A stretch of DNA of 64,000 nt, from the NCBI RefSeq assembly GCF_003854965.1, contig NZ_RQPI01000003.1:310001-374000 (forward strand). Direction: 5' to 3'. Shown in pieces: positions 57,348 to 64,000 of this stretch. Under the pieces are notes generated by a model. That model had not been told where the DNA came from and did not search any database. It worked only from the letters and a program-made list of their open reading frames with translations. Position 1 is the first letter of the stretch. Every line of letters starts with the position of its first letter. The translations under genes were made by a program, and so were the position numbers. Source of the stretch: Paenibacillus rhizophilus. Lineage in GTDB: Bacteria > Bacillota > Bacilli > Paenibacillales > Paenibacillaceae.

Positions 57348-60071
57348 ATGACAGAACATAATCCATTGACTCCGGCGCAGCAGCCGGAACTTGAAGAGAT
57401 TGGAGGCAGCCCGGCGGAGGGCGGCGCCAAGAACGACATGCCGACCACGTATGATCCCAAGGCTGCGGAGCAGAAATGGTATCCTTACTGGATGGAGGGC
57501 GGCTTCTTCCGCGCAGGATTGCGTCCGGACGCGAAGCCTTATACGATTGTCATTCCGCCGCCGAACGTGACGGGGATGCTGCATATCGGGCATGCGCTCG
57601 ATTTTACGCTGCAGGATATTCTCATCCGCACCAAGCGGATGCAAGGTTACGATACGCTGTGGCTGCCGGGAACGGACCATGCGGGCATCGCGACTCAGAC
57701 GAAGGTTGAGCAGAAGCTGCGCGCCCAGAACGTATCCCGCTACGATCTCGGCCGCGAGAAATTTCTGGAGCAGGTATGGGAATGGAAAGACCAGTACGCG
57801 GCAACCATCCATGAGCAGTGGTCCAAAATGGGGCTGTCGCTCGATTACACCCGCGAACGGTTTACGCTGGATGAGGGACTGTCCAAGGCGGTGCGCGAGG
57901 TATTCGTCAAGCTGTACGAAAAGGGCCTGATCTACCGCGGCAAGCGCATCATCAACTGGGACCCTGCGGCCCGTACGGCCCTGTCCGATATTGAAGTGGA
58001 GTACAAGGAAGTTAACGGCCATCTCTATCATCTGCGTTATCCCCTCAAGGACGGCAGCGGCTTCATTACCGTAGCGACAACGCGTCCGGAGACGATGCTT
58101 GGGGACACGGCGGTAGCGGTGCATCCGAAGGATGAGCGGTACAAGGATATGATCGGCAAGACGCTGATTCTTCCAATCATCGGCCGCGAGATTCCGGTCA
58201 TTGCTGATGAGTATGTTGAAAAAGAGTTCGGCAGCGGCGCGGTAAAGATTACGCCTGCTCATGACCCGAACGACTTCGAGGTCGGCCAGCGCCACAATCT
58301 GCCGCAGATCGTCGTCATGGACGAGAGCGGCACGATGAACGCCGAAGCGGGGCCTTACCAGGGTCAGGACCGCAGCGAATGCCGCAAGAACATTACCGCC
58401 GACCTGAAAGAACAGGGCGTGCTCATCTCTATTGAGGACCATGTCCATCAGGTGGGACACAGCGAGCGCTCCGGAGCCGTGGTTGAGCCTTATTTGTCGA
58501 CGCAGTGGTTCGTGGCGATGCAGCCGCTCGCCGAAGCGGCGATCCAGGCGCAAAAAGACGGCAGCGGCGTGAACTTTGTGCCGGACCGGTTCGAGAAGAT
58601 TTATCTGCACTGGATCGAAAATGTGCGCGATTGGTGTATTTCCCGCCAGCTCTGGTGGGGCCACCGCATTCCGGCCTGGTATTCCGAATCCACCGGCGAG
58701 ATGGTTGTCGCCCGCGACGAAGAGGAAGCTCGCCGGATTAGCGGCCTGGACGATCTGAAGCAGGATGAGGATGTGCTGGATACGTGGTTCAGCTCGGGCC
58801 TGTGGCCGTTCTCCACGCTCGGCTGGCCGGATGACAGCGCGGATTTGAAACGCTTTTACCCGACTGACGTGCTCGTGACGGGTTACGATATCATCTATTT
58901 CTGGGTGGCGCGGATGATCTTCACGGCGCTGGAATTTACCGGCGAGAAGCCGTTCTCCGACGTGCTGATTCACGGCCTTGTCCGCGACTCGGAAGGACGG
59001 AAGATGTCCAAGTCGCTCGGCAACGGCGTCGATCCGCTCGAAGTCATCGAGAAATACGGCGCCGACGCCATGCGCTATATGATTTCCACAGGCAGCACGC
59101 CGGGACAGGACCTGCGTTTCCGCTGGGAGAAGGTTGAACAGGCGCGCAATTTTGCGAACAAGATCTGGAACGCCTCGCGCTTTGCGCTGATGAATCTGGA
59201 AGGCGTGTCCTTTGAGGATATCGACATTTCCGGCAAGCTTGGCACCGCCGACCGCTGGATTTTGCACCGCCTGAACGAAACTTCCCGCGATATTTCGCGT
59301 CTCATTAATGCATATGATTTTGGCGAGACCGGACGTCTCCTGTACAATTTCATTTGGGACGATCTGTGCGACTGGTATATCGAGTTCGCGAAGCTGTCCC
59401 TGTACGGCTCGGACGCCGCCGCCAAACGCAGCACGCAATCCGTACTGGCTTACGTGCTCGACCGCACACTGCGCCTGATTCATCCGTTCATGCCGTACAT
59501 TTCGGAGGAAATCTGGCAGCATCTGCCGCATGAAGGCGAGACGATTACGCTGGCCGCATGGCCGGAATATGATGCCGCGCTTGAGAATCCGGATGCGGTG
59601 GCCGAAATGAATCTGTTGATGGATATGATCCGCGCCGTGCGCAATATCCGGGCCGAAGTGAATGTGCCGATGAGCAAAAAGGTCGAGCTGATCGTCAAGG
59701 CGGGAAGCGAAGAGACGCTGGCTATTATCGAGCGGAACAACGCCTATATCAGCCGTTTCGCCAATACCTCCTCTTTCGAGGCGGGCCTGAATCCGGAGGC
59801 TCCGGAGAAGGTTATGTCCGCAGTTGTAACGGGGGCCGAGCTGCTGCTGCCGCTGTCTGGCCTGATCGATATCGAGCAGGAAATCGCCCGGCTTGAAAAA
59901 GAGGTGCAGACGCTGAACAGCGAAGTGGAACGTGTGGATAAAAAGCTCGGCAACCCCGGCTTCGTAGCCAAGGCGCCGGCCAAAGTCATCGAAGAGGAAC
60001 GGGCCAAGCAGGCCGATTACTCGGCTAAACGCGAGAAAGTGCTGGCCCGTATCGCGGAGCTGAGAGGATAA
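57348..60071 (+). CDS. valS: Valyl-tRNA synthetase
   Basis: 907 residues, class I synthetase. The HIGH motif lies in '[16 protein letters not shown]' (about 67-82), the editing domain in the middle ('[18 protein letters not shown]'), KMSKS in '[17 protein letters not shown]' (about 546-562) and the C-terminal tRNA-binding coiled coil (about 835-905, '[29 protein letters not shown]'). GGAGG precedes the ATG. The first ~30 residues are a variable extension. Controlled by the T-box; folC follows after 5 bases and is co-transcribed. Confidence 0.98.
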   Translation: MTEHNPLTPAQQPELEEIGGSPAEGGAKNDMPTTYDPKAAEQKWYPYWMEGGFFRAGLRPDAKPYTIVIPPPNVTGMLHIGHALDFTLQDILIRTKRMQGYDTLWLPGTDHAGIATQTKVEQKLRAQNVSRYDLGREKFLEQVWEWKDQYAATIHEQWSKMGLSLDYTRERFTLDEGLSKAVREVFVKLYEKGLIYRGKRIINWDPAARTALSDIEVEYKEVNGHLYHLRYPLKDGSGFITVATTRPETMLGDTAVAVHPKDERYKDMIGKTLILPIIGREIPVIADEYVEKEFGSGAVKITPAHDPNDFEVGQRHNLPQIVVMDESGTMNAEAGPYQGQDRSECRKNITADLKEQGVLISIEDHVHQVGHSERSGAVVEPYLSTQWFVAMQPLAEAAIQAQKDGSGVNFVPDRFEKIYLHWIENVRDWCISRQLWWGHRIPAWYSESTGEMVVARDEEEARRISGLDDLKQDEDVLDTWFSSGLWPFSTLGWPDDSADLKRFYPTDVLVTGYDIIYFWVARMIFTALEFTGEKPFSDVLIHGLVRDSEGRKMSKSLGNGVDPLEVIEKYGADAMRYMISTGSTPGQDLRFRWEKVEQARNFANKIWNASRFALMNLEGVSFEDIDISGKLGTADRWILHRLNETSRDISRLINAYDFGETGRLLYNFIWDDLCDWYIEFAKLSLYGSDAAAKRSTQSVLAYVLDRTLRLIHPFMPYISEEIWQHLPHEGETITLAAWPEYDAALENPDAVAEMNLLMDMIRAVRNIRAEVNVPMSKKVELIVKAGSEETLAIIERNNAYISRFANTSSFEAGLNPEAPEKVMSAVVTGAELLLPLSGLIDIEQEIARLEKEVQTLNSEVERVDKKLGNPGFVAKAPAKVIEEERAKQADYSAKREKVLARIAELRG

Positions 60072-60076
60072 CGGAT

Positions 60077-61453
60077 ATGGAAGAGATGAACGGGGCCGGC
60101 GCTGCCGCCCCTTTACAATCCTATACAGATGCGGTGGACTGGATCAACGGCCTCATTCCTTTCGGCATCCGTCCGGGCCTTGAACGGATCGAACGGATGA
60201 TGGAAAGAATGGGGCAGCCGCACCGCCGGCTGAAATTCATTCATGTTGCGGGAACGAACGGCAAGGGTTCGACCTGCGCTTTCCTGACGTCAGTGCTTAG
60301 ACAAAGCGGATATTCCGTCGGAACGTTTACTTCCCCCTATATTACGAAGTTCACGAACCGGTTTCAGTATAACGGCGAGGACATTCCCGAAGAGTCGCTT
60401 ACGGCGATTGCGAACCGCCTTCATCCGCTGGTTGAAGAAATTGCGAATACCGAGCTGGGTTCTCCTACGATGTTTGAGGTAGCAACCGCGCTTGCCATTC
60501 TGTATTACGCCGAAGAATGCTATCCGGACGTTGTCGTATGGGAGACGGGCCTGGGGGGAAGGATGGATGTAACGAACATCGTTACCCCGATCGTGTCGGT
60601 CATAACGAACGTAGGCTACGATCATACGGATGTTCTTGGAGATACGCTTGAGAAAATCGCCTACGAGAAGGCGGGCATTATCAAGCCCGGCGTTCCTGTC
60701 GTCAGCTGCGTCTCCCAGCCAGAAGCGATCTCCGTGCTTAAGGATAAGGCCTCGTCCTGCAAGGCGACCCTGTATCTCGCCGGGGAACAATTTGCCTATG
60801 AGAGCAAAGGGATCGAAGAGGGTGTGCAGACCTTTACCTTCAGAGGTCCTTTCCGCTCGCTGGATATCGGCATTGCCATGAAGGGGGAGCATCAGCTGGC
60901 CAACGCCGCCGGCGCCATGATGGCCCTGGAGGTGCTGCGCCAGTATATGGCGTTCATTCTTGAGGACGAGGATGTCCTCTCAGGATTTCGCCATACGTTC
61001 TGGGCCGGAAGGTTGGAAGAAATTCCGGGCACCCCGCGGATTGTTCTTGACGGCGCGCATAACCCCGAGGGGGCTCAGAGCCTGGCGTCAAGCCTGCCGA
61101 AGTACTATCACTACCGAAAATTAAATTTACTGATGGGTATGCTGTCAAACAAGCATCATGAGTCGTACTTCAAGCATATACTTCCTATAGTGGATACGCT
61201 TATCCTGACCGAACCGGATTTCCGGAAGAAAATGGACGCGGAACACCTTCAGCTCATCGCGGAGAGTCTGCGGGAGAACTATGCCAAGGATCATTTGCAA
61301 ATCATTGTGGAGCATGATTGGGGCAAAGCGCTCCAGCTTCTGAAGTCGATGACGGAAGAAGACGATTTGGCGGTCGTGTCCGGTACGCTTTATTTGATCG
61401 CTGATGTACGGAGCGCGCTTTTGCGGCAACCCGATTCTGAAAAAGGCTGGTGA
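60077..61453 (+). CDS. folC: Folylpolyglutamate synthase / dihydrofolate synthase
   Basis: 458 residues; adds glutamate to folates. P-loop 'HVAGTNGKGSTCAFLTSVL' (about 56-74), 'FTSPYITKFTNRF', 'WETGLGGRMDVTNIV' and 'GDTLEKIAYEKAGIIKPGVP'. The ATG is 5 bases after valS. Same order as Bacillus valS-folC. The N-terminal 15 residues are an extra stretch. Confidence 0.96.
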   Translation: MEEMNGAGAAAPLQSYTDAVDWINGLIPFGIRPGLERIERMMERMGQPHRRLKFIHVAGTNGKGSTCAFLTSVLRQSGYSVGTFTSPYITKFTNRFQYNGEDIPEESLTAIANRLHPLVEEIANTELGSPTMFEVATALAILYYAEECYPDVVVWETGLGGRMDVTNIVTPIVSVITNVGYDHTDVLGDTLEKIAYEKAGIIKPGVPVVSCVSQPEAISVLKDKASSCKATLYLAGEQFAYESKGIEEGVQTFTFRGPFRSLDIGIAMKGEHQLANAAGAMMALEVLRQYMAFILEDEDVLSGFRHTFWAGRLEEIPGTPRIVLDGAHNPEGAQSLASSLPKYYHYRKLNLLMGMLSNKHHESYFKHILPIVDTLILTEPDFRKKMDAEHLQLIAESLRENYAKDHLQIIVEHDWGKALQLLKSMTEEDDLAVVSGTLYLIADVRSALLRQPDSEKGW

Positions 61454-61460
61454 CTAACTG

Positions 61461-62849
61461 TTGGATACTACAGAACGAGTTCATTTTATAGGAATCGGCG
61501 GTTACGGGATGAGCGCTATTGCCCGTGTCATGTTGGAGATGGGGTATACCGTAACGGGCTCCGATGTGGCCGCCCAGGAACTGACGGAGAAATTGATAGC
61601 CAAAGGCGCAAAAGTATATATCGGCCATACGGCGGAGCAGGTAAAAGGCGCCGATCTGGTCGTCTATTCCACGGCTTTGTCGAAGGATAATGTGGAACGG
61701 GTGGAAGCGGAACGCCTGAATATTCCGATTCTGCACCGGTCGCAGATGCTGGCCCGGCTGCTTAACGAGCGCAAGGGCGTCGCTGTCGCCGGAGCGCATG
61801 GCAAAACAACGACCTCGTCGATGATTGCCCTCGTCATGGAAGAATGCGGGGTTGACCCTACGTATATTATCGGCGGGGAGATTATGAACGTAGGCACGAA
61901 TGCCAAGGCAGGCCAGGGGGAATTCGTTGTGGCCGAAGCGGACGAGAGCGACGGTTCTTTCCTCCAGTATCATCCTTGGCTTGCGATTGTCACGAACATT
62001 GAAGCCGATCATCTTGAGAATTACGGCGGCGATTTCGAACGCCTGAAGAGCGCGTATGCGCAGTTCATGAGCCAATTGCGCGCGGACGGCACGGCGATTG
62101 TCTGCGGGGACGACGAGACCGTCATCTCCCTTCTTCCCAAGATTAAAGCGAATGTGACAACCTACGGCATCCGCTCGGAGACGGCGGACTATACCGCGAC
62201 GGACATTGCACTCGGCGACCGCCAGGTAACGTTTACGATGAATCACAAGGGAGCAACGCTCGGACGGATTGAGCTGTCGGTGCCCGGCCAGCATAATCTG
62301 TACAACGCGATGGCCACGGTTATCGCTTGCCTGAAGGCGGGCATTCCGTTTGCGGCTATCGCCTCGGCCATCGTGAAATTCCACGGGGCTAAGCGGCGTT
62401 TCCAAGTGCTCGGCGAAGCGGACGACATTCTGATTATTGACGATTACGCCCATCATCCGACGGAGATTCAGGCGACCATCAGCGCAGCCAAAGCGACCGG
62501 CAAGCGGATTATCGCGGTCTTTCAGCCGCAGCGCTACACGCGCACCTTTTTTCTGCTTGACGCGTTCAGCCGCGCCTTCGGCGAAGCCGACGAGGTCATC
62601 ATCACCGATATCTACTCTCCGGCAGGCGAGAAGCAGATCGAGGGCGTGACTTCCGCCAAGCTGGTTGAACTGATCATTCAGAACAGCAACCCCGGAGCGC
62701 GCTATCTGCCGGCCAAAGAAGATGTTCTTGCGGATCTCAGAGACCGTCTGGAGCCTGGCGATCTTGTAATCACCATGGGGGCGGGCGACATTTGGAAGGT
62801 TGGTTACGCGCTCGCGGACAACCTGCAGAAGCGCGGAGCCTCGAAATAA
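61461..62849 (+). CDS. murC: UDP-N-acetylmuramate--L-alanine ligase
   Basis: 462 residues. '[30 protein letters not shown]' (about 7-36) is the UDP-MurNAc part, '[21 protein letters not shown]' (about 109-129) the ATP P-loop, and '[18 protein letters not shown]' (about 327-344) is typical. TTG start 61461, with a poor ribosome site; 7 bases after folC, so it is probably read from the same transcript. In Bacillus subtilis murC is not next to folC. Adds the first amino acid of the peptidoglycan stem. Confidence 0.97.
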   Translation: MDTTERVHFIGIGGYGMSAIARVMLEMGYTVTGSDVAAQELTEKLIAKGAKVYIGHTAEQVKGADLVVYSTALSKDNVERVEAERLNIPILHRSQMLARLLNERKGVAVAGAHGKTTTSSMIALVMEECGVDPTYIIGGEIMNVGTNAKAGQGEFVVAEADESDGSFLQYHPWLAIVTNIEADHLENYGGDFERLKSAYAQFMSQLRADGTAIVCGDDETVISLLPKIKANVTTYGIRSETADYTATDIALGDRQVTFTMNHKGATLGRIELSVPGQHNLYNAMATVIACLKAGIPFAAIASAIVKFHGAKRRFQVLGEADDILIIDDYAHHPTEIQATISAAKATGKRIIAVFQPQRYTRTFFLLDAFSRAFGEADEVIITDIYSPAGEKQIEGVTSAKLVELIIQNSNPGARYLPAKEDVLADLRDRLEPGDLVITMGAGDIWKVGYALADNLQKRGASK

Positions 62850-62921
62850 AGCGGAGCCGCATCCGCAGAATAATACACCGCATTTGAAGCCGATGACGCT
62901 GGCGGTTTTGCAAAAAGACAG

Positions 62922-62966
62922 AACGCATTCTCTTCACGATTTCGGAAGAAGGGGATGCGTTTTTTC
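62922..62966 (+). terminator. Terminator of the valS-folC-murC unit
   Basis: AACGCATTCTCTTC pairs with GAAGAAGGGGATGCGTT (small bulge), then six T. Confidence 0.85.
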
Positions 62967-63089
62967 TTCGGTGATTCCTCATAAATCGACAGATTTTCGC
63001 ATCATGGTATGGTACTGTTTTACTAATATTCTTTTTACATAGTGTTTGCAGCCCGTCATTTTACGCACATATGTGGTGGTGAACGTCGT

Positions 63090-64000
63090 ATGGATTTCCA
63101 ACTGGACATAAGAACAATACTGATTACGCTTATCCTCGGAAATATGTTCATGGTGCTGCTTATCGCCGCATACCGTTTCCGCTCTCCCCACGATAAAGCG
63201 ACTTCATTTTTTGCTGTCTCCAAATGGCTGCAGGCGGCTTGCTGGCTGCTGGTGATGATACGGGACAGTCTTCCCGGGCCGCGATTTGTTCTGCTCAGCA
63301 ATGCGCTGATACTTGTAGGCGGCGGGCTGGAAATCATCGCCCTTCTGATGATGGCGGAGGAGTTCGGCGCGGACGCCAGACGTTACTATAAGGTCATCAC
63401 AATCTTGAGCGTGCTGAGCTTCGGACTGATTTATTTTTTCTATAATTCGGACAACCTTCGCATCGCTTCCGCCTCCCTGGCGGCAGGGCTGTTCATCGCA
63501 TTCCCCGCCTACCGCTTTACCGCAACCCGAGGAGGATCGCCGCTTCAGACGGTTATGGGATTGGTGTACACGCTGCTTGCATCCATCTTGGTCGCCAGGG
63601 CTTTTGCCGCGCTTTTCTCGGAACGGGACATGAATGTATTCTCACCGGGGCTTGCCCAGCATCTCTACTATATCGGCATGTTTTTGATCATGATTCTGGG
63701 AACCGTCGGCTTTGTTCTGCTGTCAAAGGAACGGTCTTACGACGAGCTTAGAAGGATGGCGAATGTCGATGAGCTGACCGGAATTCTGAACCGCAGGGCA
63801 TTTATTGTACAAGCGCAGATTACAGCCGCCGCCGCGGCCGAGCGGAGAGAGCCGATATCTTTTCTGCTGATCGACATTGATCATTTCAAGCAGGTCAACG
63901 ACAATTACGGGCATGTCACCGGTGACAGCGCTCTCCGGAATTTTGCGGCCACCGTGGAGTTTCGTTTGGGACCCAGAGATTTGTTCGGCAGATACGGGGG
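63090..64000 (+). CDS. Membrane GGDEF protein (probable diguanylate cyclase), cut by window edge
   Basis: About 303 residues are visible. ATG 63090 with GGTGGTG upstream. Six to seven membrane helices (about residues 8-225) precede a GGDEF domain: 'NVDELTGILNRRAFI' (about 230-244) and 'FLLIDIDHFKQVNDNYGHVTGDSALR' (about 265-290). The window ends at '...GRYGG', one residue pair into the GGDEF signature itself, so it can only be presumed to be active. Such proteins make cyclic di-GMP, which often controls exopolysaccharide and motility; a link to the polysaccharide locus is speculative. Confidence 0.92.
   Translation, partial: MDFQLDIRTILITLILGNMFMVLLIAAYRFRSPHDKATSFFAVSKWLQAACWLLVMIRDSLPGPRFVLLSNALILVGGGLEIIALLMMAEEFGADARRYYKVITILSVLSFGLIYFFYNSDNLRIASASLAAGLFIAFPAYRFTATRGGSPLQTVMGLVYTLLASILVARAFAALFSERDMNVFSPGLAQHLYYIGMFLIMILGTVGFVLLSKERSYDELRRMANVDELTGILNRRAFIVQAQITAAAAAERREPISFLLIDIDHFKQVNDNYGHVTGDSALRNFAATVEFRLGPRDLFGRYG

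Noticed and set aside
57165..59531. 788-codon open frame on the minus strand across valS
   Set aside because: It is antisense to an unmistakable valS, has no family resemblance or ribosome site, and is expected from the codon bias of a GC-rich gene.

Overview
The window looks like a chromosomal segment of a spore-forming Firmicute, most probably Paenibacillus. The evidence is the Bacillus-type gene order ysoA-tig-clpX-lonB-lonA-ysxC and hemA-hemX-hemC-hemD-hemB-hemL-spoVID-valS-folC, the spore gene spoVID, a T-box in front of valS, SLH and copper-amine-oxidase 'stalk' domain surface proteins, strong AGGAGG ribosome sites with frequent GTG/TTG starts, and a moderately GC-rich background. No species name can be fixed from the sequence alone.

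Layout. 1-1250 (minus): an ABC-2 export pair whose promoter carries a perfect TetR-type operator. 1493-5749: a stalk/beta-propeller surface protein, then pstS-pstC-pstA without pstB. 5750-6453: an intergenic repeat element, a duplicated terminator segment and tRNA-Arg(TCT). 6591-17489: a protein quality-control block (ysoA-like TPR gene, tig, clpP, clpX, lonB, lonA, ysxC) with the isoprenoid gene ispG inside it. 17587-39382: a large exopolysaccharide locus, inserted between ysxC and hemA, which are near neighbours in Bacillus subtilis. 40124-51219: tetrapyrrole synthesis (hemA, hemX, sirC, hemC, cobA-hemD fusion, hemB, hemL), interrupted by an SOS-box radical-SAM gene and an aldo/keto reductase and followed by a pseudouridine synthase. 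51627-56506: greA (minus), spoVID, an autoregulated GntR gene with a membrane partner, and a frameshifted DUF559-like gene. 57001-64000: T-box, valS, folC, murC and the start of a GGDEF protein cut by the window edge.

The polysaccharide locus has a conserved, GC-rich left arm: CpsB-type phosphatase, SLH surface protein, Wzz-type co-polymerase, BY-kinase, CapD/EpsC dehydratase, three uncharacterised small genes and the initiating sugar transferase. A markedly AT-rich variable core follows: most of a reductase/epimerase, three GT2 enzymes, UDP-glucose dehydrogenase, Wzy, a GT11 fucosyltransferase-like enzyme, Wzx, UDP-galactopyranose mutase, a DUF4422 glycosyltransferase and a decayed rmlA. It returns to GC-rich sequence at rmlB and a DUF218 protein. 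The composition change on the left falls inside the reductase gene, as expected if the core is exchanged by recombination between conserved flanks. The genes add up to a Wzx/Wzy-type pathway whose polymer length is probably set by the Wzz/BY-kinase/CpsB phosphorylation cycle.

Most noteworthy: the TetR operator directly after the -10 box (1277-1294); a LexA box before an SPL-like radical-SAM gene inside the heme cluster (45646-45661); the rmlA pseudogene (37263-37530); a 15-7-15 palindrome over the gntR -10 box (53810-53846); two dispersed ~197-bp repeat copies (5908-6104, 51364-51561); a probable ATT start codon (6591); and an uncharacterised three-gene module within the polysaccharide locus (24053-25943).
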